A stretch of 64,000 bases of DNA, taken from Streptomyces xinghaiensis S187 (GTDB lineage Bacteria; Actinomycetota; Actinomycetes; Streptomycetales; Streptomycetaceae). How positions within the stretch are numbered: the first letter of the stretch is position 1; each line of letters begins with the position of its first letter. Shown in pieces: positions 41,819-50,304 of this stretch. The position numbers and the translations under genes were made by a program. Under the pieces are notes generated by a model, which saw nothing but the letters and a program-made list of their open reading frames with translations, had not been told where the DNA came from and made no database searches. The DNA lies in the NCBI RefSeq assembly GCF_000220705.2, contig NZ_CP023202.1, positions 6,602,501 to 6,666,500 on the forward strand, read 5' to 3'.

Positions 41819-43093
41819 TCACCACGGCCCGCCGCCGTCCGGGCCGCGTCCCCGCGGGCCCCGGTACCCGTGCGCGAACGCCGCCCGCCGGGCCCGCCGC
41901 CGGCGCAGCACCGGCCGCAGGGCCCAGGCCAGCGCGGCGCAGAGGACGGCCGCCGCCCCGGCGTACGGGAGCAGCCGCCCGGCGGCGGAGGCGGTGCCCT
42001 CCGGCGCGGTTGCGGTACCGGCGCTCCGTACGGCCGCCGGGGGACCGTGCAGCGGTTCGGCGGCCCGGGCGGGCGCCGGGTTGAGGGTGCCGACCGACGG
42101 GGCGTCGTCGGCGACGGAGAAGCCCCAGTCGAGCAGGGACCGGGTCTCCTCGTAGACGGCGTGGGGGCGGCCGGAGCGGGGGTTCATGACGGTGACCACC
42201 AGCGTGCGGCCGTCCCGTCGCGCGGCCGCCGCGAGGGTGTTCCCGGCGTGGGTGGTGTAACCGTTCTTCACCCCGACGAGGCCCGGATACGGCTCCACCC
42301 CCGGCCCGCCGCCGAGCAGCCGGTTGGTGTTCTGGACCGCGTAGGTGCCCAAAGCCCGCCCCCGCTCGTCCCGGCCGGTGGGGAAGCGCGTAGTGGCGAG
42401 GCCGGCGTAGCGCGCGAAGTACGGCTGGGCGAGCCCGGCCCGAGCGAAGAGGCTCAGGTCGTACGCCGAGGAGACCTGCCCCGGGGCGTCGTAGCCGTCG
42501 GGGGAGACCACCCGGGTGTCGTGTGCGCCGAGCATCCGTGCCCTGGCCCGCATCTGCCGGACGGTGTTCTCCACCGAGCCGTTCATCGCGGCCAGGACGT
42601 GCACCGCGTCGTTGCCGGAGGCGAGGAAGACGCCGCGCCAGAGGTCGGCGACCGTGTACCGGTGGCCCGGCCGGAGCCCGACCATGCTGCTGCCGGAGCC
42701 CACCGCCCGGAGGTCCGCCGGCCGCACGGTGCGCAGCCCGTCCTGCGGGAACCTGGGCAGCAGGGTGAGGGCGAACAGCATCTTGAGGGTGCTGGCGGGC
42801 GGCAGCCTGAGGTGGGCGTTCCGGGCGGCCAGCACCCGGCCGGTCCGGGCGTCGGAGACCATCCACGACCGGGCGGACAGGTCCCGGGGCAGGGTCTGTG
42901 CCGCCCGGCCGCGCGGCACGTGGAGGCCGGGGGCGGACAGGGGGCGTGCGTCGCGGACCGCGGAGCGGGGACCGTGCCGCCCGTCCTGCCGCTCGTCCGC
43001 GTGGGCCGTGGGCACGGTGCAGCAGGTGAGGAGGGCGAGAAGGGCGGTGGCCGCCACACCGGCCCGCTGGGTGATTCCGGGGGGCTTGTCCAT
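41819..43093 (-). CDS. D-alanyl-D-alanine carboxypeptidase (serine-type, PBP5/DacA family)
   Basis: 424 residues. Signal peptide (about 1-32), penicillin-binding catalytic domain with S101-T-L-K104, SGN at 159-161 and the third motif as KNG (276-278, KNGYTTHAG), a substitution of KTG common in actinomycete members. A Pro/Ala-rich linker and a C-terminal helix ending in a run of Arg (about 385-412) anchor it in the membrane. It removes the terminal D-Ala of peptidoglycan stem peptides. ATG 43093 was chosen because it gives a normal signal peptide; an upstream ATG at 43144 adds 17 polar residues. Confidence 0.9.
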   Translation of the reverse strand: MDKPPGITQRAGVAATALLALLTCCTVPTAHADERQDGRHGPRSAVRDARPLSAPGLHVPRGRAAQTLPRDLSARSWMVSDARTGRVLAARNAHLRLPPASTLKMLFALTLLPRFPQDGLRTVRPADLRAVGSGSSMVGLRPGHRYTVADLWRGVFLASGNDAVHVLAAMNGSVENTVRQMRARARMLGAHDTRVVSPDGYDAPGQVSSAYDLSLFARAGLAQPYFARYAGLATTRFPTGRDERGRALGTYAVQNTNRLLGGGPGVEPYPGLVGVKNGYTTHAGNTLAAAARRDGRTLVVTVMNPRSGRPHAVYEETRSLLDWGFSVADDAPSVGTLNPAPARAAEPLHGPPAAVRSAGTATAPEGTASAAGRLLPYAGAAAVLCAALAWALRPVLRRRRARRAAFAHGYRGPRGRGPDGGGPW

Positions 43094-43244
43094 ATCTGCA
43101 CCGTAGGAACGGTTCGCCGGGCCTGCCGCGTGTTCCTGCTCCATCCGGGCGGCGGCCCCGACGCGGCGCCAGAACGGCTGCGCCGACCGGTGGTTGACGT
43201 TGCGTCAGCTCTGCGGCCGGGGGGCGTCGTGGACCGCGCAGCGG

Positions 43245-43281
43245 CCGGCCGCCCGGCGGTCCCGGAACGCCGGGCGGCCGG
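43245..43281 (-). terminator. Terminator after the small membrane-anchored protein gene
   Basis: Perfect 14-bp arms (43245-43258, 43268-43281) with a 9-base loop; separates the gene at 43359-43763 from the downstream DD-carboxypeptidase. Confidence 0.7.
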
Positions 43282-43358
43282 GCGGCGGGCCTCGCGAGGG
43301 TCCGGTGGCCGGAGGGGGCGGGCGGCGCCGGGGAGGACCGGTGCGGGACCGCCGGGCC

Positions 43359-43763
43359 TCAGCCGGCCTGCTCCGCGGGGACGACGAAGACGACACCGCG
43401 GCCGGCGGCGGTCCCCGTGCGCTGCTCGCCCGGCGACATCAGGACGCCCGGCTCGCCCCCGCAGTCGGCGGCCGGGTAGAGCTGGGCGGCCAGTTCGGTG
43501 CTGTTGCGGAACGCCGTGGGCACCACTCCGTCGAAGGGGTAGCAGATGCCGACCCGGGGGGTGTCGATCTGCTGTTCCGGTCGCTTCTCCCCATAGGCGA
43601 AGGACAGCGGGGCGGGCAGTTCGGAGGGTACGGAGGCGGACGGCTTGTCGCTCCCCTTGCCGGCCGAAGTGTCCTCGGACGACGCCATTTTGGCGCCCAC
43701 GAGCACCGCCGCGATGATTCCCGCCGCCGCGGCGACGGACAGATATCTGGTCAACACGCGCAT
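43359..43763 (-). CDS. Small membrane-anchored or secreted hypothetical protein
   Basis: 134 residues. An uncleaved signal or anchor helix (about 7-25, LSVAAAAGIIAAVLVGAKM) is followed by a Ser/Lys-rich spacer and a small domain with two cysteines (GICYPF and ADCGGEPG) likely to form a disulfide outside the cell. No known family seen. ATG with TGGAGG about seven bases upstream. Divergent from the SCO0930-type lipoprotein gene; the 265-bp intergenic region between them is relatively AT-rich around 43840-43875 (TAAGTAACCCGATAAG) and should carry both promoters. Confidence 0.7.
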   Translation of the reverse strand: MRVLTRYLSVAAAAGIIAAVLVGAKMASSEDTSAGKGSDKPSASVPSELPAPLSFAYGEKRPEQQIDTPRVGICYPFDGVVPTAFRNSTELAAQLYPAADCGGEPGVLMSPGEQRTGTAAGRGVVFVVPAEQAG

Positions 43764-44028
43764 GGGTCCTCCAGGGCCGGTTCAACACGTTCTCGTGATG
43801 CACCTTGGCCCCCGGTGAACCACCGGCATGTCAGGCATACCGCTAAGTAACCCGATAAGCCTATTAATTGGCTCCGAAGGTCCGCCTCCGCTGCGCCGCC
43901 CGGGGGAGCCGAGGCCCCGCCGAAGTTTCTGCCGCCTGCGTTGAACACACGGGCGGTCACCGTCCGTACCTCCTGCCGTCAGAGGCGCACACCCGCGCCG
44001 GACGGGAATGCGGATCGCAGGAGTAAAG

Positions 44029-45003
44029 ATGAGGAAGTGGCAGAGCGCCTCGATCGCGGTGACGGCGGCAGCGGTGATGCTGTTGACGGCCTGTGGCCAG
44101 AAGCCGGGCGGCGCCGGTGCGAACGCGGCGCAGCCGGCGGGACAGGCGGAGGCCGCCGTCCCGCAGGACCCGGGAGGTGGTTACGGAGAGAGCGGCAGCA
44201 CCGGCGCGGCCCAGAAGGCCAAGCCCGCGGGGCAGCTGACCATCGGCGACAGCGAGGAGCTCGGTCCGGTTCTGACCGACAGCGCGGGGTTCACCCTCTA
44301 CCGCTTCGACAAGGACACCGCGAACCCGCCGAAGTCCGCCTGCGAGGGCGAATGCGTCAAGGCGTGGCCTCCGGTCCCGGCCGCCGACGTCTCGTCGACC
44401 AGCGGCATCGACGCCGCCCTGCTGGGCGAGGTCACCCGGTCGGACGGCACCAAGCAGCTGACCGTGGACGGCTGGCCGATGTACCGCTACGCCAAGGACA
44501 CCGAGCCCTGGCAGACCAACGGCCAGGGCGTGGGCGGCACCTGGCACGCGGCGGCGCCGGACGGCAAGAAGGCGCAGCCCGGCAGCGAGACGGGCGGCGA
44601 GCCCGCGGGCAGCGCGCCCGCCGGCGGCTCCGAAGCCGGTGCGGACCTGCCCGCCATCTCGGCGGTCAAGGACGCCGAGCTCGGCGAGATCCTGCGCGAC
44701 GCCGAGGGCCGCACGCTCTACCGGTTCACCAAGGACAGCGCCTGGCCGATGAAGTCCAACTGCGTCGGCAAGTGCGAGGAGCTGTGGAAGCCGGCCCGGC
44801 CGGTCGACCTGAAGGACGTCGAGGACATCGACCCCAAGCTGCTGACCACCTTCAAGCGCCCGGACGGCAGCAAGCAGCTGACCGTCGACTGCTGGCCGCT
44901 GTACTGGTACACCGGTGACGAGAAGCCGGGCGACACCAACGGCCAGGGCGTCGGCGGCACCTGGTTCGCCGTCGCGCCCAGCGGAAAGCTGATCAAGAGC
45001 TGA
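44029..45003 (+). CDS. SCO0930-family lipoprotein with two duplicated COG4315-type modules
   Basis: 324 residues. Lipobox LLTAC (Cys about 22) predicts a lipoprotein anchored outside the membrane. Two similar halves (about 75-190 and 215-324) each consist of a LGxxLxDxxGxTLYRF(D/T)KD segment with a CxxxC pair (CEGEC, CVGKC), followed by KQLTVDxWPxYxY and TNGQGVGGTW. This is the secreted-repeat family COG4315, whose biochemical role is unknown; the CxxxC and Trp/Tyr-rich motifs suggest metal or heme contact. AGGAG six bases before ATG. Closed by a perfect terminator. Confidence 0.88.
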   Translation: MRKWQSASIAVTAAAVMLLTACGQKPGGAGANAAQPAGQAEAAVPQDPGGGYGESGSTGAAQKAKPAGQLTIGDSEELGPVLTDSAGFTLYRFDKDTANPPKSACEGECVKAWPPVPAADVSSTSGIDAALLGEVTRSDGTKQLTVDGWPMYRYAKDTEPWQTNGQGVGGTWHAAAPDGKKAQPGSETGGEPAGSAPAGGSEAGADLPAISAVKDAELGEILRDAEGRTLYRFTKDSAWPMKSNCVGKCEELWKPARPVDLKDVEDIDPKLLTTFKRPDGSKQLTVDCWPLYWYTGDEKPGDTNGQGVGGTWFAVAPSGKLIKS

Positions 45004-45050
45004 CCACCCGTGCCGGGCTGCCGAACGCCCGGACCCCGGACACGACGGAT

Positions 45051-45093
45051 CCGCTCCCGCTCCCGCCGGATTTCCCGGCGGGAGCGGGAGCGG
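45051..45093 (+). terminator. Terminator of the lipoprotein gene
   Basis: Perfect 19-bp arms (45051-45069 and 45075-45093) with a 5-base ATTTC loop. Confidence 0.85.
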
Positions 45094-45221
45094 TCGCGGG
45101 CCGTCACACCCGGGCACCGTACCGGTCGTGAATCCGGACAAGTGGTGACACAGTGGCCTTGGAGGTCGTACCTGCGAAGCCGGCGCACCGCCGACGACGG
45201 TCGACCGCGTCGGGAGGTCAC

Positions 45222-47303
45222 ATGGCGGAACCTGACGCGGCCCCACGGACGGGGCCGCCGGGCGGCAACAGCCGCCTGCCCCCCGACACCGCCAGGAACC
45301 TGGCCCTCAACCGCATCGGCCTCTTCGAGTGGGACCTGGAGAGCGGCCGCATGCAGATGGACCGGGTGGCCCTGGACCTCTTCGACCTCCGGCCGGAGGA
45401 ATACCCCGGCAACGCCGACGCGCTCATCAGCCGGCTCAGCCGGGAGGAGTCCGACCGCATCGACGCCGTCGTGGACGACGCCCTGGCGAAGGGCCGGGAG
45501 GCCCACGGCACCTACTTCCGCGTCCGCCGGCGGGACGGCTCGCTGCGCTGGGCCCACGGCCAGGGCCATTTCCTGCACGACGGCACGGGCAAGCCGCGGC
45601 GCATCGCCGGCATCGTCCGCGACGCGACCCAGGAGCTGACCAGCGCCGTCGAGCGGGGCGCCGTGGAGGTCGGGCACCGCCCGCCCGGCATCGGGATCGA
45701 GACGACCGCCGCCGCCCTCAGCCGCGCCCTGACCGTCCGGGACGTCATCGAGATCCTGGAGAGCATCGGCGGCGGCCCCGGCGCCGGCGCCGAAAGACCC
45801 GTCACCCTGATGCTGGGGCTGGTGGAGGGCAGCCGGCTCCATCTGATCACCCGGGGCCGGATCGGCGTCGAACCCGCGCCGGAGTACTCGGCGCTCGACG
45901 ACGAGAACCCCATGTGCGAGGTGGTGCGCACGGGGGAGCTCCGGCTGATCGGCTCCCGCCGGGAGTACGCCGAACGCTATCCGCGGCTGTGGCCGCGCCT
46001 GGAGCCGGTGGAGTTCGGTTCGGCCGCCTATCTGCCGCTGGTCGCCCAGTCACGGACCCTGGGCGTGATCGGCATCCTCTTCCGCGAGGAGGTGCCCTTC
46101 ACCCCCGAGGACCGCGGCAGCTACGTCGGTTTCAGCACCACCCTCGCCCAGAGCCTCCAGCGGGCCATGCTCTTCGACCACGAGCACGAGGTCGCCGAGG
46201 GCCTGCAGCAGACCATGCTGCCGCGCATCCCGGCCGTCCCCGGTGCCGAGGTGGCCGTCCGCTACCGCGCGGCCCGCCTCCGCCGCGAGCTGGGCGGCGA
46301 CTGGTACGACCTGATCCCGCTGCCCGGCGGGAAGGTCGGCGCGGTCGTCGGGGACGTCACCGGGCACGACATCAAGGCGGCCGCCGTCATGGGCCAGCTG
46401 CGCATCGCCCTCCGGGCCTACGCGGCCGAGGGGCACTCGGCCGCCACGGTCATGGCCCGGGCCTCCGTCTTCCTCGACGAGCTGGGCAGCGACCGCTTCG
46501 CCACCTGCCTCTACGCCGAGGCCGACCCGCTCGCGGGCGAGCTGCGGATCGTCCGGGCCGGCCATCTCGACCCGCTGCTGCGGCAGGCCGACGGGACCTG
46601 CCGCCCGCTCCCGGTGGCCGGCGGGCTGCCGCTCGGGCTGTCGGCCGAGTTCGACGCCCTGGAGTATCCGGTGACGCCGGTGGAACTGGGCGCGGACGAG
46701 ACCCTGGTGCTGTACACCGACGGCCTCATCGAGCAGCCCGGCACCGACCTGGACGAGGGCCGCAGGCAACTCGTCGAGGCCCTGACCAACGGGCCGTACG
46801 ACCTGGAGGAGCTCGCCGACCACCTCCCCCGCGCCCTCGGCGACCGGATCGGCGACGACGACACGGCCCTGCTGCTGCTCCGGCGGGTGGGACACCCGGA
46901 ACCGCACCTCCGGCGGCGCCTCCACCAGCACATCGCCCCCGCCGACCCGGAATCGCTGGCCACCGCCCGCCACATGCTCCGCGAGGCGGTCCGCGCCTGG
47001 GGCGTCACCGAACGGGCGGACGACATCGAACTGGTCGCCGACGAGCTGATCACCAACTCCCTGCTGCACACCGACGGTGGTGCCGTGGTCACCGTCCTCA
47101 TGCTGCCCGGCCCCGAGCGCCGGCTCCGCCTGGAGGTGCAGGACCGCTCCAGCGGCTGGCCGCGCCGCCGCGAGCCCGGCGACGCGAGCACCTCCGGGCG
47201 CGGACTGCTGCTGGTCGACATGCTGACCGACGTCTGGGGCGTGGAGTCCCGCGGACCCGGCAAGGCGGTCTGGGGCGAGTTCGGCCAGGCCTCGGGGCGC
47301 TGA
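45222..47303 (+). CDS. PAS-GAF-SpoIIE protein phosphatase with C-terminal anti-sigma-type ATPase domain
   Basis: 693 residues. PAS domain (about 20-135), GAF domain (about 155-320), PP2C-like SpoIIE phosphatase (about 345-555: LGGDWYDLIPLPGG, VVGDVTGHDIKAA, LYTDGLIEQPG) and a HATPase_c domain (about 575-690: VADELITNSLLH, STSGRGLLLVDML) like anti-sigma kinases of the RsbW type. Such proteins combine kinase and phosphatase for anti-anti-sigma factors in partner switching. No sigma factor or antagonist gene is adjacent. ATG 45222 has GGGAGG five bases upstream; a GTG at 45153 lacks one. No membrane helix. Confidence 0.92.
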   Translation: MAEPDAAPRTGPPGGNSRLPPDTARNLALNRIGLFEWDLESGRMQMDRVALDLFDLRPEEYPGNADALISRLSREESDRIDAVVDDALAKGREAHGTYFRVRRRDGSLRWAHGQGHFLHDGTGKPRRIAGIVRDATQELTSAVERGAVEVGHRPPGIGIETTAAALSRALTVRDVIEILESIGGGPGAGAERPVTLMLGLVEGSRLHLITRGRIGVEPAPEYSALDDENPMCEVVRTGELRLIGSRREYAERYPRLWPRLEPVEFGSAAYLPLVAQSRTLGVIGILFREEVPFTPEDRGSYVGFSTTLAQSLQRAMLFDHEHEVAEGLQQTMLPRIPAVPGAEVAVRYRAARLRRELGGDWYDLIPLPGGKVGAVVGDVTGHDIKAAAVMGQLRIALRAYAAEGHSAATVMARASVFLDELGSDRFATCLYAEADPLAGELRIVRAGHLDPLLRQADGTCRPLPVAGGLPLGLSAEFDALEYPVTPVELGADETLVLYTDGLIEQPGTDLDEGRRQLVEALTNGPYDLEELADHLPRALGDRIGDDDTALLLLRRVGHPEPHLRRRLHQHIAPADPESLATARHMLREAVRAWGVTERADDIELVADELITNSLLHTDGGAVVTVLMLPGPERRLRLEVQDRSSGWPRRREPGDASTSGRGLLLVDMLTDVWGVESRGPGKAVWGEFGQASGR

Positions 47304-47352
47304 CGGCCGGGACGGGCCCGGCCGGAGGGCCGGAAGGCGCCGGAGGACGTGT

Positions 47353-48630
47353 TCAGAGTTTGCGGAAGGTGCGGGCGTCGTCGGCCGCCGACAGCACCAT
47401 GCCGAGATCGGCCCCGGCGGAGGCCGTGACCACGGTCGCCACCGCGCCCTCGACGAACGGCGCGTCCGCGATCCGTACGCCCTCCGGCAGCGCGTCCGGG
47501 CCGGTGTCGGCCAGCAGGGTCTTGACGGTGAGCACCGCGCTGCCCATGTCGCAGAGCACCACGACCCCCGCTCCCTCGTCGGCCCGCGCGACCGCCCGCC
47601 GGACCAGCTCGGAGCTGGTGCCGATCCCCCCGGCCTCCGCGCCGCCCGCGGCGACGACCGGCGAGGGGTCTCCGGCACCCACCAGGTCCCGGGCCAACCG
47701 GGCGGTGGATTCGGCCACTTCACGACTGTGCGAGACGAGCACCACCCCGACACGGGCGGGAGTGCCGCCGGGTCCGGCGGACGCCGGAGCGGTTCCTGCG
47801 TCCGTTCCTGCGTCCGTTCCTGCGTCCGTTCCGGCTTCCGTCCTCCCAGCGGTCGTTCCGCTCCCGGCCGCCGTCCCGCCGGGGGCCGGTGCGGACCCGT
47901 CCTTCCCGGCGGTCCCCGGGCCGGCGGTGCCCGCGGTCTCCGCCCCGGTCCCCCCGCCGGACTCCGGGGCGGGGCCCGCCGCCGCCTCGTGGAGTGCGGT
48001 GAACAGCAGGGCCGTGGAGGTCGCGCCCGGATCCTGGTGGCCGACGCTCCGTTCGCCGAGATAGCTGGCCCGGCCGCGACGGGCCCGCATCGGGATCGTC
48101 GCCTCGGCCCCCTCCCGGGCGGCGCGGGCCGCCGCTGCCAGCGCCCCGGTCAGCGGCGCGCCCTCCCCGAGCGCCCGTTGGTACGCCTCCGCCGCCGGGG
48201 CGAGGGCGTCGACCATGGTCTTGTCCCCGGGCCCGGAGTCGCCGAGCCTCCGCACCCCGGCCACCGCGGCCGCCAGGGCCTCGCCCAGGGCCTGCGGCGA
48301 CACGGTCCCGTCCTCGCCGAGCGCCTTCGCGGCGCGGCGCAGCACCGTTCCGTAGAGCGGGCCGGACGCGCCGCCGACCTTGCCGATCAGATGGGTGCCG
48401 AACCCCTTGAGCAGGGCGCCCGGTGTGGTGGCCGCCGCGTACGCCTCGGACGTCGAGGCGGAGTCGAAACCGCGCCGCATGTTGGAGCCGTGGTCGGCGT
48501 CTCCGATGGCCGAGTCCAGATCGGTGAGATGGTCCGCCTCCCGCCGGATCGCGGCGGCGGCGAGGTCCAGCCAGCGGCGGAAGAAGGCGGTGTCGAGCAC
48601 GGGAGCGGGTGAGTCCGGGGACGCGGTCAT
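47353..48630 (-). CDS. DhaL-DhaM fusion (dihydroxyacetone kinase ADP-binding and phosphotransfer subunits)
   Basis: 425 residues. Residues about 10-215 are DhaL (DSAIGDADHGSNM for Mg-nucleotide binding; DSGPGDKTMVDAL; RARRGRASYLGERSVGHQDPGA). A low-complexity linker with repeated Gly-Thr-Asp-Ala follows (about 220-295), then a DhaM EIIA-Man-like domain (about 297-425) whose phosphorylatable His is in VLVSHSREVAE. In PTS-dependent kinases DhaM passes phosphate from HPr to ADP on DhaL, which phosphorylates dihydroxyacetone held by DhaK. No dhaK is present in this window, so the substrate-binding subunit must be elsewhere or the target differs. ATG behind GGGAGG-like GGGAACTCC-proximal sequence is only moderate. 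Confidence 0.88.
   Translation of the reverse strand: MTASPDSPAPVLDTAFFRRWLDLAAAAIRREADHLTDLDSAIGDADHGSNMRRGFDSASTSEAYAAATTPGALLKGFGTHLIGKVGGASGPLYGTVLRRAAKALGEDGTVSPQALGEALAAAVAGVRRLGDSGPGDKTMVDALAPAAEAYQRALGEGAPLTGALAAAARAAREGAEATIPMRARRGRASYLGERSVGHQDPGATSTALLFTALHEAAAGPAPESGGGTGAETAGTAGPGTAGKDGSAPAPGGTAAGSGTTAGRTEAGTDAGTDAGTDAGTAPASAGPGGTPARVGVVLVSHSREVAESTARLARDLVGAGDPSPVVAAGGAEAGGIGTSSELVRRAVARADEGAGVVVLCDMGSAVLTVKTLLADTGPDALPEGVRIADAPFVEGAVATVVTASAGADLGMVLSAADDARTFRKL
47792..47827. repeat. Three tandem 12-bp repeats inside the DhaL-DhaM linker
   Basis: GTTCCTGCGTCC three times plus a partial copy; encodes the Gly-Thr-Asp-Ala repeat of the linker and is likely to vary in copy number between strains. 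Confidence 0.85.
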
Positions 48631-48981
48631 GGGAGGGAACTCCTGGGTTCGCGGCGGCTGGTACGCGGGGCCGGGGGCCGGCCCGTACGGAACCCGTCCA
48701 GTCTGGGGGCCGCGGCCCCGCCCGTCGACGCCGTTGATCGGCTTGTCGGTGCGCGTGTCGCGGCGCGCGCCGCCGTCGCGCGCCGTCCCGGTTTGCGCGC
48801 ACGCCGCGACGGGGCCCGTGCACCGGGCGCCGTTTTCCGGCGCGTTCGTGCGGGCCCCGGCGGGAAGGCGGTCGGAGGCGGTCGGCCGGCCACGCGCCGG
48901 ATGACCGGCGCGGGCGGTGGCGTGCGGTGATGTGGCGCCCACGGCGCGGGCGCCACGGCCCGGGCGGTGGGCCCAGTGCGG
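48631..48981 (-). other. Intergenic region between the zinc-ribbon-like gene and dhaLM
   Basis: About 350 bases, no gene seen. Contains a CG-alternating block with a 9-bp inverted repeat GTCGCGGCG/CGCCGCGAC (48757-48765, 48802-48810), possibly the terminator of the upstream gene, and the dhaLM promoter nearer 48650-48720. Confidence 0.4.
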
Positions 48982-49416
48982 TCAGGCCCGGCGACGCATC
49001 GGGGGCAGATGGAACGGACGCGAGCCGGGCCCGCCGATGTGCGAGAAGGGCTGGGTCCGCCAGTCCAGGCTCTGAGGGAGCGTCAGCAGCAGGGCCGCGT
49101 CCTGCTCCTGGGCGTCCAGCGAGTCGTCGGCCGGGGAGGTCTCGGCGATGTTCCGGCCGGTGCCCGGGCAGACGGTGAGACCGAAGGGATTCCACGGGCT
49201 CGGGCAGAGCGCGTGTTCGGGCAGGACGTCCTCGTCGGCGAGGAGCGCGATGGGACGCGCGCAGTCCGGGCAGGTCACCCGGAACATCTCGTAGGTCTCG
49301 TGGGTACTGTCCTCGTCGCCGTCGTCGGCCGTTTCGACGTCCTGCGGCTCGAAATCGGCGGCGACGGCGGGTGTTCGATCGCGGTTGCCGCGACCCGGGC
49401 GCTTCAGGCTGCGCAT
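48982..49416 (-). CDS. Hypothetical protein with a CPxC...CP zinc-ribbon-like motif
   Basis: 144 residues. A polar acidic N-terminus (about 1-45) precedes a small domain with VTCPDC (about 52), ALCPSPWNPFG and VCPGTG; the four Cys could bind zinc. The C-terminal third (DSLDAQEQDAALLLTLPQSLDW) looks helical and ends PPMRRRA. GGAGAG upstream of the ATG at 49416. No known family recognised; it appears to be a conserved actinomycete protein by its ordered cysteine arrangement. Position upstream of dhaLM on the same strand is not evidence of a shared role because a hairpin lies between. Confidence 0.7.
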   Translation of the reverse strand: MRSLKRPGRGNRDRTPAVAADFEPQDVETADDGDEDSTHETYEMFRVTCPDCARPIALLADEDVLPEHALCPSPWNPFGLTVCPGTGRNIAETSPADDSLDAQEQDAALLLTLPQSLDWRTQPFSHIGGPGSRPFHLPPMRRRA

Positions 49417-49781
49417 ATGTTCGTCTCTCCCCCTCGATGGGACGGTGAGGCGCTGTGGCCTCGACCACAGCAGACTTTTCCCGCGCCCCGGCACGGGTAA
49501 TCGCGGCACTTCCGCGGACCCGTCGCGAGTGGTGTGGTCTTCGTCACACGGGGCGGGCGGCGGTGCGCTGACCTGCGATGCAACGGCCCTGCGCGCAGGG
49601 CGGACGGGGGGCGGCGGCGGTCGCGGGCGGACGGTCCCGGGCGCACGCCGGGGCGCCGGGCCGGCGCCCCGGCCGGGCCGGGCCGCGGGAGCGCGGACCG
49701 GTGCCGGCCGTGCGCGGCGGCGTGCGCGTGCCCGAAAGCCGTGTGTCTCACGGGGGCGGTGACGCTGTAGGTTCTTGCGCT
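49417..49781. promoter_or_regulatory. Divergent promoter region of the zinc-ribbon-like and Lrp genes
   Basis: 365 bases without a credible gene. Near the minus-strand gene lies a hairpin GCTGTGG-N6-CCACAGC (49452-49471). At the other end TAGGTT at 49768-49773 is a good -10 box placed eight bases from the Lrp GTG, giving a leaderless message. The middle is uniform GC-rich sequence. Confidence 0.5.
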
Positions 49782-50222
49782 GTGGAGGAACTGGACCGGC
49801 AGATCGTGGAACTGCTCGTCAAGGACGGGCGCATGAGCTACACCGACCTGGGCAAGGCCACCGGCCTGTCCACCTCGGCGGTGCACCAGCGCGTCCGCAG
49901 GCTGGAGCAGCGGGGTGTGATCCGCGGCTACCGGGCCGTCGTCGACCCCGAGGCCGTCGGGCTGCCGCTCACCGCGTTCATCTCCGTGAAGCCCTTCGAC
50001 CCCAGCGCGCCCGACGACATCGCCGACCGGCTCGCGGGCGTCCCGGAGCTGGAGGCCTGCCACAGCGTGGCCGGGGACGAGAACTACATCCTCAAGGTCC
50101 GTGTCGCGACGCCCCTGGAACTCGAACACCTGCTCAGCCGGATCCGCTCACTGGCCGGGGTGTCCACCCGCACCACGGTCGTCCTCTCCACCCCGTACGA
50201 GGCGCGCCCGCCCCGGATCTGA
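49782..50222 (+). CDS. Lrp/AsnC family transcriptional regulator
   Basis: 146 residues. N-terminal helix-turn-helix (LDRQIVELLVKDGRMSYTDLGKATGLSTSAVHQRVRRL in parts, residues 4-45) and C-terminal RAM effector domain (about 65-140, with LTAFISVKP, SVAGDENYILKVRV). It probably senses an amino acid. The GTG start has no ribosome site, but the TAGGTT -10 box just upstream predicts a leaderless transcript. It precedes the amidohydrolase gene by 82 bases on the same strand and might regulate it. Confidence 0.88.
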   Translation: MEELDRQIVELLVKDGRMSYTDLGKATGLSTSAVHQRVRRLEQRGVIRGYRAVVDPEAVGLPLTAFISVKPFDPSAPDDIADRLAGVPELEACHSVAGDENYILKVRVATPLELEHLLSRIRSLAGVSTRTTVVLSTPYEARPPRI

Positions 50223-50304
50223 CCCCGGGGCGCGTCCGGCGCCGCCGTGGGGCGACACTGGGAGCCGATCCCGCCCCGACGCGACGCTCCGTGAGGCAGC
50301 CCCC

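Noticed and set aside
45153..45221. Upstream GTG start for the SpoIIE-type gene
   Set aside because: It adds 23 residues without a ribosome site, whereas ATG at 45222 has GGGAGG at the right distance.
47316..47334. CCGGCC/GGCCGG hairpin as terminator between the SpoIIE and DhaL-DhaM genes
   Set aside because: Only six base pairs and common in such GC-rich DNA; not strong enough to list as a terminator.
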